Notes: generated from the letters alone by a model not told the origin. Shown: positions 27,152 through 36,370, counted from the stretch's first letter. The stretch: DNA of 64,000 nucleotides from Cytophagaceae bacterium (GCA_947458545.1 CANGYH010000001.1:1-64000), one strand, 5' to 3'. Translations and numbers: made by a program.

Positions 27152-27523
27152 ATGGCTAAAGTTTTACTGGTAGAAGACGAGCGCATTGTGGCGCTGGCAC
27201 TTAAGCATGAGCTGGCCGCACATGGCCATCAGGTGGTGGCTATTGCCAGCTCTGGCGCACAGGCCCTGGAGGCATTGGCTACGGCAGAGCCTGAGGTGGT
27301 GCTGATGGATGTAATGATTGAGGGCGAAATAGACGGAATCGAGACGGCGCGGCAGGTATCGTTGCGCAGTGCCATCCCCATCATCTACCTGACGGGCGAG
27401 GCCGATGCCGCTACCCGCAAACGGGCCATGCACTCGCCCAACTGTATGGGCTACCTCAACAAGCCGGTGACGGCCGCCGCCCTCAGCCAGGTTATTTTGA
27501 GCCTGAATCTGCAAACGGCCTAG
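27152..27523 (+). CDS. Single-domain (CheY-like) response regulator
   Basis: A 123-residue receiver with no output domain. The acidic pocket is VEDE, the phosphoacceptor is Asp53 (VLMDVMIEGEIDGIETA), and the switch Thr and Lys are in IIYLTGEAD and YLNKPVTAA. The MDV-x-I-x-G-x-x-DGI pattern is typical of receivers paired with HWE kinases. It is the partner of the upstream kinase. The downstream target must be encoded elsewhere or act by protein contact. Confidence 0.92.
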   Translation: MAKVLLVEDERIVALALKHELAAHGHQVVAIASSGAQALEALATAEPEVVLMDVMIEGEIDGIETARQVSLRSAIPIIYLTGEADAATRKRAMHSPNCMGYLNKPVTAAALSQVILSLNLQTA

Positions 27524-27594
27524 TTTTTGCGCGCTGGCTATACACAGTCTGCTTTTTTTGCGTTGCAGACCCAAGCGCCCCCTGCAAGGCTAGT

Positions 27595-28416
27595 TTGACA
27601 TTGTTGCTGCCCACCACGTTTACTCACCAGATCTTTGACCTTCTCTGCAGGGCAGGCAGGCTTTGGGCCCTTTGCCTCGTGCTGGCGTTTATATGGGTAT
27701 CTAAGGTGCAAGCGCAGATTATTGTAGCACCGCCCTCTGCAGAGGCGCATTATGTGCGGCTGGCGGGCCGAGTGCTGGCCAAGGCCGACGGCAGACCCAT
27801 AGGAGCAGCCACCGTTTACAACCGGACGAGCAAGAAAGGTGTCCGGACGGATAGCTCAGGGTTCTTTACGATCGTCTTGTCTAACCTGGACACGTTGGAG
27901 GTGCGGCACGTAGGTTTCAAAACCTTGCGCTATCTGAAGCCACCAAGCCGCAACAGCAACTATTACGAGGACATCTTGCTGCAAGAAGATGCGCTTGAGC
28001 TCAAAGAGGTAACCATCTACCGGAAGCGGGCCCCGCTGCGTACCATTGCCCTAAACCCCGACTGGGAGCGGCCAGACCCCTTTAGGCTATACCTGTTTGG
28101 GGCGGGCAGGCCCCGCTCGGCACCGAAACGCGCCAGTTGGAGCAGCCCCATAACGGCTATGTACGAGTCTTTCAGCCGCCGGGCGCAAAACGACCGCAAG
28201 GCCGCCGAGCTGCGTGCCGAGCGCGAGCTGCTAGAGACGGCCGCCATCAGGTACAACCCGTACTACGTAGAGGGCCTCACAGGGCTTAAGGGCCAAGACC
28301 TGACCGCTTTTATGGGTTACTGCCCCTTGCAGCCCAAGTTCATCATCACGGCTACAGACTATGAGCTGGCGGCTGCCACGCTCAACTGCTACCGTCGGTT
28401 TATGAACGACCTATAG
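27595..28416 (+). CDS. Exported protein with CarboxypepD_reg-like domain
   Basis: A 273-residue protein with an N-terminal hydrophobic signal (LWALCLVLAFIWVSKVQAQ) and a carboxypeptidase-regulatory-like beta-sandwich (about 53-133: VRLAGRVLAKADGRPIGAAT ... TDSSGFFTIVLSN). The C-terminal half has no recognised domain. Such domains occur in many surface proteins of Bacteroidota and in TonB receptors, but this protein lacks a barrel. No ATG precedes the signal, so a TTG start (27595 or 27601) must be used, and the exact start is uncertain. Its stop overlaps convergent rbfA by 6 nt. Confidence 0.7.
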   Translation: MTLLLPTTFTHQIFDLLCRAGRLWALCLVLAFIWVSKVQAQIIVAPPSAEAHYVRLAGRVLAKADGRPIGAATVYNRTSKKGVRTDSSGFFTIVLSNLDTLEVRHVGFKTLRYLKPPSRNSNYYEDILLQEDALELKEVTIYRKRAPLRTIALNPDWERPDPFRLYLFGAGRPRSAPKRASWSSPITAMYESFSRRAQNDRKAAELRAERELLETAAIRYNPYYVEGLTGLKGQDLTAFMGYCPLQPKFIITATDYELAAATLNCYRRFMNDL

Positions 28417-28794
28417 GGCAGCCTCGCCTGCGGTGCCGTCTTCTTTGGGGATGTTGAGGCCTGCGATGAGCTTTTCGATCTTGTCGGCTTCTTCTCCGGT
28501 GGTATCCAAGAAAAAGCGCAGCTCGGGCACGATGCGAGCCTGATGGCGGATGCGTTTGCCTAGCTCGTTGCGGATGGCCTTGTTCTTTTCCTCTAGCAGG
28601 CGCATGGCCTCCTCTGGCTTGGCAACGCCTAAGAAGCTGACGTACACAGAGGCAACGCCCAGGTCTGGGCTTATACGTACATGGCTAACCGTGGCCAGGC
28701 CACCTTGTGGGGCTGCCGGAATGTCTTTCTGAAAAATGTCTGAAAGGTCTTTCTGAATCAGTTTAGCAAACTTTTGCTGGCGCTGGCTATCCAT
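28411..28794 (-). CDS. rbfA: 30S ribosome-binding factor A
   Basis: A 127-residue assembly factor that helps mature the 16S rRNA 5' end and is important for growth in the cold. The N-terminal MDSQRQQKFAKLIQKDLSDIFQ, the central VSHVRISPDLGVASVYVSFLG and the RIRHQARIVPELRFFLD segment (with the kinked KH-like Ala-x-x-VPEL) match the family. The start at 28794 follows from the conserved N-terminus. A -7 element on the minus strand lies at 28877-28884... read leftwards from the shared palindrome. Confidence 0.93.
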   Translation of the reverse strand: MDSQRQQKFAKLIQKDLSDIFQKDIPAAPQGGLATVSHVRISPDLGVASVYVSFLGVAKPEEAMRLLEEKNKAIRNELGKRIRHQARIVPELRFFLDTTGEEADKIEKLIAGLNIPKEDGTAGEAAL

Positions 28795-28867
28795 AGGGTG
28801 TGCAGATTTATGATACGTTAGAGAATAATGCTGGGCAGGGCCGGGCATGCTGCCTGGGCAAGAGCCG

Positions 28868-28884
28868 TACCTTTGCCAAAGGTA
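28868..28884. promoter_or_regulatory. Palindromic, two-way -7 element
   Basis: TACCTTTGCCAAAGGTA is a perfect inverted repeat that gives an exact TAnnTTTG element on both strands: 28868-28875 on the plus strand and 28877-28884 on the minus strand. It lies almost midway between rbfA (ATG 28794, minus) and the membrane protein (ATG 28956, plus). Confidence 0.6.
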
Positions 28885-28955
28885 TAAATGCCACGGTGGC
28901 GGCAAGGCCGCTTTTTACAACGTAAGGAGCAGGCAAAGGGCCGCAAATATCAGGG

Positions 28956-30422
28956 ATGTTCTCGCTCTTTCGGATTCGATCGGTTGACAGGCTGCTGTTG
29001 TTGGCGCTGTTTCTGCTGCTATGCCGCGCGGGCTTGCTGCTGGCCGACCTGCCCTACGTGGTGCCCGAGATTCCCTGGTGGCTGGTGGGCGAGAAGCTGC
29101 TGGCCGGAAGCCTGCTTTACCGCGACGTGCTAGACGATACCCCGCCTGTGGTAGCCTTGCTGTATGCGGGCCTGTCGCTTGTGGCGCCCAGGTCTGCGTA
29201 TTTGTCTTTGTTGTTGGGTACGGGGTTGGTGTTTGTGCAGGCGTTGTACTTCAACCGCATCTGTACTCGCTACGGGCAGGTTGATGAACGCAGCTACATG
29301 CCAGCAGTGCTCTATTTGCTGTTGGCCAACCTTTGCTTCGACTTTGCCGTGCTCTCGCCTCCGCTGCTGGCCCTGACGACGCTGCTGCCTGCCCTCAGCC
29401 GAGTCTTCACCCACATCCGCGAGGGGCTCGAGGAGCACCGCGTCCACGAGACAGGCTTTTGGATCGGGTTTTCGGCCATGATATACCTGCCGTCGGCCGT
29501 TTTCATCTTTTTTGTAGCCGCCAGCTTTTTGCTCTATACGGGCACGCGGCCTCGTTGGTATGCGGTGTTGGGCATAGGCTTTTTGCTGCCCTTTATTGCG
29601 GCCGGGTTCTTGTTTTACTTTTTAGGCGCGCTAGATGCATTTGTGGATTGCTACGTGCGGGCCCCGTTTACGTTGGCCAAGCAGGGCTACATGAGCTTCA
29701 GCTTTTTGACGCTGATGCTGCTGCCGCCGCTGGCCCTTTGTGTATGGGCGGCGTTGCGTACGTTGGGCCACCGGGGCTACATCAACTTCCAGGTAGTGAG
29801 CAATACGGTGATGGTCTTTTGGGCCGGGGCTGCCTTGCTGAGCTATCCGCTTTCTACCTGGCATCAGCCTGCCTGCCTTTGGTTGCTGGTGCCTGCAGGG
29901 GCCTACTTTTTGGCCCAGTGGAGCTACCTTGTCCGTAAGGGTATCTTGCGCGAGCTGCTGCTGGTGGCGCTGTTGGGCCATACGCTGGTATGCCTGTACC
30001 TGCCTTTTTTGCCGCTACGTTATTTGCGAACCCAGTTTTTCAAACAGGGGCTGGTGTATAATCCACCTGCCCGCCCTGCCCTGGAGGGCCACAAACTACT
30101 GGTGATGGGCACAGCCATGGAGCTGTATCTGGGCAATACCCCGGCCACCCCCTTCTTAGACCGCCGCCTGGCCGCTGCCGCCCTAGACGATACGACCGAC
30201 TATGCCGTCCGCTTCAAGACGTACCAGGCCTTCAGGCAGGATATGCCCGACGTGATTGTGGATGCAGATAGCAGTCTGCAATCGTTTTTGCGCCGGATGC
30301 CCATTTTGGCCAGAGACTATGCCTTGCAGCCGGGTACAGACAGGATGTGGTTCCGCATACGGCGGCCGCAGCCGGGGGCGGCGGCTGCGCCTACGTCAAC
30401 TTCGCAAGCGGCAGAACTCTAA
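28956..30422 (+). CDS. Polytopic membrane protein, GT-C-like topology
   Basis: A 488-residue integral membrane protein with about ten TM helices. The first extracytoplasmic loop (GEKLLAGSLLYRDVLDDTPPV) resembles the start of GT-C glycosyltransferases, where an acidic residue follows TM1. A C-terminal soluble part (about 370-470) contains MPDVIVDADSSLQSF. I recognise it as similar to membrane proteins seen in Cytophagales but know no function. It reads toward the MsbA-like exporter, 28 nt downstream, and the two may form an operon. Confidence 0.75.
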   Translation: MFSLFRIRSVDRLLLLALFLLLCRAGLLLADLPYVVPEIPWWLVGEKLLAGSLLYRDVLDDTPPVVALLYAGLSLVAPRSAYLSLLLGTGLVFVQALYFNRICTRYGQVDERSYMPAVLYLLLANLCFDFAVLSPPLLALTTLLPALSRVFTHIREGLEEHRVHETGFWIGFSAMIYLPSAVFIFFVAASFLLYTGTRPRWYAVLGIGFLLPFIAAGFLFYFLGALDAFVDCYVRAPFTLAKQGYMSFSFLTLMLLPPLALCVWAALRTLGHRGYINFQVVSNTVMVFWAGAALLSYPLSTWHQPACLWLLVPAGAYFLAQWSYLVRKGILRELLLVALLGHTLVCLYLPFLPLRYLRTQFFKQGLVYNPPARPALEGHKLLVMGTAMELYLGNTPATPFLDRRLAAAALDDTTDYAVRFKTYQAFRQDMPDVIVDADSSLQSFLRRMPILARDYALQPGTDRMWFRIRRPQPGAAAAPTSTSQAAEL

Positions 30423-30450
30423 GCCGGGCCCGGTGTTTTGATATTATCTC

Positions 30451-32301
30451 ATGGCAAAAAGATCTTCCCGATCCGACTCTGACGCTGACCTGCCCAAGGT
30501 AAAGCTGACCAAAGACACGCTGAAGCAAACCGCCCGGATGCTGGGCTACCTGCGGCCTTACAGGGGCAAATTCTTGCTGGGCCTGCTGTTGTTGGTGATC
30601 AGCAGCGGGGTGACGCTGGTCTTCCCTAAGGTGACGGGCGACTTGGTGGATGCTGCCACCGGCACCCTGCGCCGCTACGACCGGAACACCATAGCCCTGG
30701 GCCTGATTGGCATCTTGGCCGTGCAGGGCATCTTTTCGTTTTTGCGCATCTTGGTCTTTGCCCAGGTATCTGAGTACACACTGCGCGACATCAGGCTGGA
30801 TTTGTACCGCAAGCTGGTGTCTTTGCCGATGCCCTTTTTTGAGCAGCGCCGTGTGGGCGAGCTCACCAGCCGTATAACGGCAGACGTGGGGCACCTAAAC
30901 GATGTGCTCAGCTTTACACTGGCCGAGTTTGTGCGGCAGGTGGTTACGCTGCTGGTGGGCATCGGCATTATCCTTATCACAAGCACGCAACTGACGCTGG
31001 TGATGCTGGCTAGCTTTCCGGTGCTGATGGTGGCAGCGGTGGTGTTCGGGCGCTTCATCCGCAAGCTGAGCCGGCAGGTGACTGACGAGCTGGCAGCCGC
31101 AAACACCGTTGCCGAAGAGACGCTGCAAGGCATATCTACCGTAAAAAGCTTTACCAACGAGGGCTACGAGCTGGGCCGCTATGGCCAGCGCCTGCGCACC
31201 ACCACGGCCCTGGCGCTGAAGGCAGCGCGGTTCCGCGGTGGGTTTGTGTCGTTTGTCATCTTTTCCATCTTTGGCTCCATTGTGCTGGTGCTGTGGTATG
31301 GCCTGGGGCTGGTGGCAGCAGGCGAGATAACCATAGGTCAACTGGTGAGCTTCATCATCTACACAACCTTTATCGGCGGGGCGGCCGGGGGGCTGGGCGA
31401 TTTGTACAGCCAACTGCAGAAGACGGCCGGGGCCAGCCAGCGGATCATCGAGATTTTGGGCGAGCCGGGCGAGATTGCCGTGTCTGAGGCCCAGCCCGCT
31501 GGCCAGAGCCAGCGCCTGCAAGGGGGTATCCGGTTCGACCAGGTGCGGTTCCGCTACCCGAGCCGGCCCGACGTGGAGGTGCTACGGGGTTTGAGCGTCT
31601 CCATCGCGCCCGGGCAGGTTGTAGCACTGGTGGGCCATAGCGGCGCGGGTAAAAGCACGATTGCACAGTTGCTGATGCGCTTCCACCAGCCGACGGATGG
31701 GCAGATACTGATGGATGAGCGGCCCTATACCGAACTAGACCTGGGCTACCTGCGCGGGCAGATCGGTATCGTACCGCAAGAGGTGCTGCTGTTTGGCGGC
31801 ACCCTCAAAGAGAATATCGAGTATGGCCGCCCCGGGGCCAGCATGGCCGAGATACGCGAGGCCGCCCGGCGCGCCCATGCCCTAGGCTTTATAGAGTCTT
31901 TTCCAGAAGGGTTCGATACGGTGGTGGGCGAGCGGGGCATTAAACTCTCGGGCGGGCAGCGGCAGCGGATAGCCATCGCAAGGGCGCTGCTGAAAGACCC
32001 GGCCATACTTATTCTAGACGAGGCTACCAACGCGCTCGATACCGAGAGTGAGGCCCTGGTGCAAGAGGCGCTGGACGAGCTGATGCGCGGCCGCACAACG
32101 CTTGTGATTGCCCACCGGTTGCACACCATTCGCCGGGCAGACCAGATACTGGTGCTGGCCGACGGGCAGGTGGCCGAGCAAGGCACCCACGCCGACCTGG
32201 CTGCCCGGCCCAATGGGCGCTACGCCGCCCTGCTGCAAGCCGACCGCAGCTACCGCGATGTGGCAGAGGCCATGGCTGCCGCAAACCCAAGCCTGCTGTA
32301 A
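30451..32301 (+). CDS. ABC exporter, fused permease and ATPase (MsbA-like)
   Basis: A half-transporter of 616 residues that works as a dimer. An N-terminal six-TM domain (about 38-330) is followed by a nucleotide-binding domain. Walker A GHSGAGKST is near 394-402, the Q loop is in GIVPQEVLLFGG, the signature LSGGQRQRIAIARAL near 499, Walker B ILILDEATNALD and the switch His in VIAHRLHTI. The substrate is unknown; lipid or lipid-linked glycan is possible given the glycan genes nearby. A small CAMC protein gene follows by 25 nt. Confidence 0.94.
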   Translation: MAKRSSRSDSDADLPKVKLTKDTLKQTARMLGYLRPYRGKFLLGLLLLVISSGVTLVFPKVTGDLVDAATGTLRRYDRNTIALGLIGILAVQGIFSFLRILVFAQVSEYTLRDIRLDLYRKLVSLPMPFFEQRRVGELTSRITADVGHLNDVLSFTLAEFVRQVVTLLVGIGIILITSTQLTLVMLASFPVLMVAAVVFGRFIRKLSRQVTDELAAANTVAEETLQGISTVKSFTNEGYELGRYGQRLRTTTALALKAARFRGGFVSFVIFSIFGSIVLVLWYGLGLVAAGEITIGQLVSFIIYTTFIGGAAGGLGDLYSQLQKTAGASQRIIEILGEPGEIAVSEAQPAGQSQRLQGGIRFDQVRFRYPSRPDVEVLRGLSVSIAPGQVVALVGHSGAGKSTIAQLLMRFHQPTDGQILMDERPYTELDLGYLRGQIGIVPQEVLLFGGTLKENIEYGRPGASMAEIREAARRAHALGFIESFPEGFDTVVGERGIKLSGGQRQRIAIARALLKDPAILILDEATNALDTESEALVQEALDELMRGRTTLVIAHRLHTIRRADQILVLADGQVAEQGTHADLAARPNGRYAALLQADRSYRDVAEAMAAANPSLL

Positions 32302-32326
32302 GTAGTTATTAGCTTAGCAAATCGCC

Positions 32327-32635
32327 ATGAAAACACCTTGCACCTTCAGATTTTTTGCTTGCCTGGCCTTGCTGGTTGCGCTGTTGCAGCCTTGGCAGGC
32401 GGCCCTGGCCCAGTGCGCCATGTGTGCGGCTACGGTAGAGTCTAACGCGAAGGAAGAGGCCAAAACCATTGCTGAAGGCCTCAACACGGGCATTCTTTAT
32501 TTGATGACCATTCCGTACGTGCTCTTTGGCACCATTGCCTATCTGTGGTATCGCAATGCCAAAAAGCAGGCACGGGCCAGGCGCGAGGCCGCTTTGCGCA
32601 AGGCGCAGCTTCGGGCACAGATGCAGGGAGCCTAA
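32327..32635 (+). CDS. Small membrane protein with an exported CxxC motif
   Basis: A 102-residue protein conserved in Bacteroidota. It has a signal peptide (about 1-29), then CAMC right after the cleavage site, a short acidic helix, one TM helix (about 55-75: GILYLMTIPYVLFGTIAYLW) and a basic cytoplasmic tail rich in Arg/Lys. The CxxC in the periplasm suggests a redox or metal-binding function, but none is known to me. It follows the ABC exporter and its stop overlaps the convergent glycosyltransferase by 4 nt. Confidence 0.75.
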   Translation: MKTPCTFRFFACLALLVALLQPWQAALAQCAMCAATVESNAKEEAKTIAEGLNTGILYLMTIPYVLFGTIAYLWYRNAKKQARARREAALRKAQLRAQMQGA

Positions 32636-33681
32636 GCCAATCCTAGTAGGGCTGTTGCCCAGGTGTCGGGCGTAAAACGGTTGATGCGAGGGTCTGGCGG
32701 AGTAGGTGCTTCTATCAACTGCTCTAAGACGCGGACCATGCCGGCGGTGTCTGTGGCGCTGAATTGTAGTGGGGTGTCGTCGCCCAGCAGATCTGGCAGG
32801 GCGCCCACGGCCTGGCTTGTGCCTACGGGCAGGCCAGCGGCCAGTGCTTCGTTTACGACCAGCCCCCAGGGCTCGAACAGGCTGGGTAAGATGAAACACT
32901 GGGCCGAGCCATACAACGCCGGTAGCTCGGCATAGCTCAGCCAATTGTGTAGCTGCAGCCAGTGATACCGCTGGGCCAAGGCCTCTAGTTGCGGACGCAG
33001 CGGCCCGCCGCCAACCAGCTTTAAGGTGTAGCCCAGGTCAGGCAGGGTAGATTGGGCAAAGGCATCCACGAGGCGCTCCAGGTTCTTTTCGGGGGCAAAG
33101 CGGGCCACGCAGAGCACGGTTTTGCTTTTGGGCAACCCGGCCCCTGCTGCAAAGTGGGCGTTGTCTACCACCGAGTAGCCTATGGCCAGCCGATGCGCGC
33201 TTATGCCGAGCCGATGGGTAAAGTGCCGGTGGGCACGCACCCCACTCACGAGATAAGTATGCGCCAGGGCCGACACAAGCATTCCTTTCAGTACGTCTTT
33301 CAGCTTGCTGGAGGCTGGGTACCAACTCTCGGCAAAGAGTGTAACCCGGCAACCCTGCATCCGCGCCCACAGGGCCATAAGCACATACTCTGCCCTGCCA
33401 TAACCGGCCAGGGCCAAGTGGGTGATACCCTCTTGCCGCACAATGCGGGCAAAGGCGGCAAAGCGTGCCTGCACATCTGGCTGCTGGGCAGGGGTGTCGC
33501 TTAGGCGGCGATAGTGGGGGTCGTCTTGCCAGGCGGGTATCCAGCCGTAGAGGTTGTCGGCTCCGGCCAGATCTGCGGCCAGCACTTGAGCTGCCCCCAA
33601 TTGTTGCTGCAGGGCGCGCCACCGGGCCACGTGATAGTCGCCCATACGGTCCCAAACGAGCAGATACTTTTTGGCAGCCAT
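32632..33681 (-). CDS. Glycosyltransferase family 4 (GT-B fold)
   Basis: A 349-residue cytoplasmic sugar transferase. The second Rossmann domain is clear: KTVLCVARFAPEKNLERLVDAF, YTLKLVGGGPLRPQLEALA, and the retaining GT4 motif FEPWGLVVNEALAAGLPV with the E-x7-E pair that binds the nucleotide sugar. The start at 33681 fits a normal first strand (KYLLVWDRMGDYH). A -7 element at 33691-33698 lies only 9 nt before the ATG. It is next to a GT-C-like gene and near a GT2 gene, so a polysaccharide role is likely; the sugar is unknown. Confidence 0.88.
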   Translation of the reverse strand: MAAKKYLLVWDRMGDYHVARWRALQQQLGAAQVLAADLAGADNLYGWIPAWQDDPHYRRLSDTPAQQPDVQARFAAFARIVRQEGITHLALAGYGRAEYVLMALWARMQGCRVTLFAESWYPASSKLKDVLKGMLVSALAHTYLVSGVRAHRHFTHRLGISAHRLAIGYSVVDNAHFAAGAGLPKSKTVLCVARFAPEKNLERLVDAFAQSTLPDLGYTLKLVGGGPLRPQLEALAQRYHWLQLHNWLSYAELPALYGSAQCFILPSLFEPWGLVVNEALAAGLPVGTSQAVGALPDLLGDDTPLQFSATDTAGMVRVLEQLIEAPTPPDPRINRFTPDTWATALLGLA

Positions 33682-33690
33682 AGCAGGGTG

Positions 33691-33698
33691 CAAAGCTA
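33691..33698 (-). promoter_or_regulatory. -7 promoter element TAGCTTTG before the GT4 gene
   Basis: An exact TAnnTTTG on the minus strand. The predicted start (about 33685) leaves a leader of about 3 nt. It lies between the stop of the upstream GT-C-like gene (33704) and the GT4 ATG. Confidence 0.5.
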
Positions 33699-33703
33699 GG
33701 GCG

Positions 33704-35125
33704 TTAGCGGGTGTGGTATAGTAGGGCGCGGCCTGCTGCCTGGCCCAGGGAGTCTGCCTCTGGGGCAATGGAGGTGTAGGTGCGCCCCCGGTACTCGGCA
33801 TGCTCGTACCATAGGGTGGGGCAGGTACCGGGCAGGTGCACCTCTGCCAGTTTCACGTAGCGTTGATCTAGCCATGCCTTTGAGGGCCAGGCCAGCCCGG
33901 CATAAAGGCTGGTACCGTCTAACAACAGCCAGTGCGACTGCGCTGGCAGATTATCTAACCCAAGGACGGTGGCCACGGGCATAGCTGCCCCTCCCACACG
34001 CCAAGGTAGGGTAGAGCCGTAGGCAAACAGGGTATCTGCCTCCCAGGCAGCGGGTGTGCCCAAGCTAGATGTTGGGCTCTGCAAGGCATTGGTGGCAATC
34101 GCCAGGTCTGCCTGATGCCGGCTTGCCTCTTGGTAGGCCTGCCACAATGGCCATGCACCCCAAGGCAAGAGCGCCGCGATAGCTGCCCACTTGTAGGGCT
34201 GGCGTAGCGGCTGCCCCCACCAGGCGGTATAGCCTGCCAGCAGGGGTAAAACAGGCAACCACATCCTCGGGGCTTTGGGCAACAGGTGGGCTGCTAGCAC
34301 GTAGGCCAGCACCAGCCAACCTTCGGCAGATGCCCCTTTGCGTCTTGTATAATAGGCGCAGCAAGCAAGCCCTGCCAATACCAACGGGGCCATGCCGTGA
34401 TGCCAGAAGTAACGCGCGTAAAAGAATAAGTCTGCCCCGGGGTTAACTGCGGTGGGGTTAGCATCTCTGCTAACAAGGCCGGCATAGGTAGCTAATGGCC
34501 GCAGCCAAAAGGCAGGCCCTGCATAGGCCAGATACAAAAAGTAGAGCGCTGCTGCTGGTATAGCCAGGCCGTAGACATAGCGCTTAAGCAGCAACCATGC
34601 CTCTTTGTGGTTGGCCAGGTGCCAAACCAGCACCACACCGCCTGCCAGGGCCAGTTTATAGTTCCACAAGCAGGCGCAGGCTACCCAGATGCCCTGCCAG
34701 AGCCGTTGCCGAGCCCTCAAAGCCAAGGCCAGCCAGAGGAGCCCCCCTGCCTCTATGGTAAAGGCGGCCAGGTTGGCCTGGCTCACAGGCAACCAGGCCC
34801 AGGCTACGAAGCACAGCGCCGCCCAGGGCGCGGCCAGGCCCGGTATTTGCCGCAACAGCAGCCAGCCGCCCAGCAAGCCCAGCAAACCGTTGGCCCATAC
34901 CAGGGTAGGGTAGGTGGCCCCCAGCTCGTACCAGGGCAGCCAAAACGTGTAGAAGAACGGCGAGCCGTGGTGCCAAAGCTCTTGCCCCTGCCCGTGGCTT
35001 AGGTGGTAGAGGATATCCAGATTGCGGCCATCATCGTATGTGGGATGCGGTACACCGAGCGCCAGCGCGCCCAGGCCCATTGCCAGCCCTGCCCATACTT
35101 GCTGCCTTTGCCGCACCCTTGCCAT
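33704..35125 (-). CDS. Polytopic membrane glycosyltransferase-like protein (GT-C/GT39-like)
   Basis: A 473-residue integral membrane protein with about ten TM helices. The first loop after TM1 (THPTYDD-like: PHPTYDDGRNLDILYHLSHGQGQELWHHGSPFFYTFW) fits GT-C enzymes, in which an Asp in this loop is catalytic. The C-terminal 120 residues are soluble. It may transfer a sugar from a lipid carrier outside the inner membrane. It sits 22 nt upstream of the GT4 gene, so the two may share a transcript. Confidence 0.78.
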   Translation of the reverse strand: MARVRQRQQVWAGLAMGLGALALGVPHPTYDDGRNLDILYHLSHGQGQELWHHGSPFFYTFWLPWYELGATYPTLVWANGLLGLLGGWLLLRQIPGLAAPWAALCFVAWAWLPVSQANLAAFTIEAGGLLWLALALRARQRLWQGIWVACACLWNYKLALAGGVVLVWHLANHKEAWLLLKRYVYGLAIPAAALYFLYLAYAGPAFWLRPLATYAGLVSRDANPTAVNPGADLFFYARYFWHHGMAPLVLAGLACCAYYTRRKGASAEGWLVLAYVLAAHLLPKAPRMWLPVLPLLAGYTAWWGQPLRQPYKWAAIAALLPWGAWPLWQAYQEASRHQADLAIATNALQSPTSSLGTPAAWEADTLFAYGSTLPWRVGGAAMPVATVLGLDNLPAQSHWLLLDGTSLYAGLAWPSKAWLDQRYVKLAEVHLPGTCPTLWYEHAEYRGRTYTSIAPEADSLGQAAGRALLYHTR

Positions 35126-35168
35126 ACGATAGGGCGCTAAGGTAGGGTAGCTTGCAGGTTTGGCGGGC

Positions 35169-35176
35169 TAGCTTTG
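35169..35176 (+). promoter_or_regulatory. -7 promoter element TAGCTTTG before the GT2 gene
   Basis: An exact TAnnTTTG match 22 nt upstream of the ATG at 35199, with a predicted leader of about 17 nt. The same octamer precedes the GT4 gene on the other strand. Confidence 0.5.
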
Positions 35177-35198
35177 CCGTGTTGCCCAGCTTCTAGAA

Positions 35199-36275
35199 AT
35201 GTCAGATAATGCCGCTGCCGCTGCCCTACCGTGCGTGTCTTTGCTGATTGCGGCCCGCAACGAAGAGGCCTGCCTGCCCCAGCTCTTCGAGGCGCTGGAT
35301 GCACAGGCCTACCCCACCGGAAAGCTAGAGGTATTGCTGGGCAACGATGACAGCACAGACGGCACGGCTGCCTTGATGGACGATTATGCCGCCACGCGGC
35401 CCCATGTGCGGGTGTTGCACATAACCCACAAGGTACCTGGCCTGGTGGGCAAGGCCAACGTGCTGGCGCAACTCTGCAGCCAGGCGCGCCACCCTGTGTA
35501 TTTGTTTACAGACGCAGATTGTATGCCGCCGCGCCATTGGCTCAAGGGCATGGCCCAAGAGCTGCAGCGCCTGGCCCCAAACCCCGAGCGAGACGCCTGC
35601 ATTCTGACAGGGTTTACGTTGCCGGTAGGAGAAGGCGCCTTCGGCCGACTGCAGGCTTGCGACTGGCTCTCGGCCTTGTCTGCCATCCACTTTCTGAGCC
35701 TGGCCAGGGTACCCGTCACGGCGATGGGCAACAACATGGCCTGCACCAGGGCCGCCTATTTGGCCGCTGGCGGGTTTGAGCAAACGGCCGGCTCTATCAC
35801 GGAAGATTACAGCCTTTTTCAGAACGCGCTGCGGGGCGGTAGTGCTTTTGCGCATTACTGCCATCCACGCATCCTGAACCGAACCCATGCCATGCCCACC
35901 TTCGATGCCTGGCTCACGCAGCGCAAGCGCTGGTTTAGTGGAGCCTTGCAGTTGCCTTGGCTAACGCAGTTGCCATTTTGGGTGCAGGCTTTCTACTATC
36001 CGCTGATGGCCTTGGTAGCAGTGGCCATCGGCTGGGAGTATGCCTTTTATGGGTGGTTTTACAAGGTCTGGTTTCAGTCTATGCTCTTTACAGGCTATAT
36101 GGCCCGCCTGCGGCAATGGAAACTGGTGCCCTGGCTACCGCTTTACGATGTTTTTGCCGCCGTCACGGCCTGGGCGCTTGTGGTAGCCTATTTAAAAGAC
36201 AGCCGCATTCAATGGAAGGGCGTTCAGTATGAGCCTGGGCTAAAGGGCCATGCGCCTGCATTACCTAAGGAGTAG
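35199..36275 (+). CDS. Glycosyltransferase family 2 with C-terminal TM helices
   Basis: A 358-residue processive-type GT2 enzyme. The GT-A domain has VSLLIAARNEEACLPQLFEAL, GNDDSTDGT, the DxD motif in FTDADCMPP, and the catalytic ED (SITEDYSLF) with the QRKRW box at the acceptor site. Three or so TM helices follow (about 260-335). The pattern is that of synthases or lipid-linked glycosyltransferases. It reads away from the GT4/GT-C pair. The product is unknown. Confidence 0.9.
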   Translation: MSDNAAAAALPCVSLLIAARNEEACLPQLFEALDAQAYPTGKLEVLLGNDDSTDGTAALMDDYAATRPHVRVLHITHKVPGLVGKANVLAQLCSQARHPVYLFTDADCMPPRHWLKGMAQELQRLAPNPERDACILTGFTLPVGEGAFGRLQACDWLSALSAIHFLSLARVPVTAMGNNMACTRAAYLAAGGFEQTAGSITEDYSLFQNALRGGSAFAHYCHPRILNRTHAMPTFDAWLTQRKRWFSGALQLPWLTQLPFWVQAFYYPLMALVAVAIGWEYAFYGWFYKVWFQSMLFTGYMARLRQWKLVPWLPLYDVFAAVTAWALVVAYLKDSRIQWKGVQYEPGLKGHAPALPKE

Positions 36276-36370
36276 TAAACGCCTCAGACAACGCCGCAAA
36301 CTTTGTTGACAGGCGGGTGCGTGTATTATGTTATTTTGCAAAGCTTTCTTTGCAAGAAAGGCTGCTTTCT

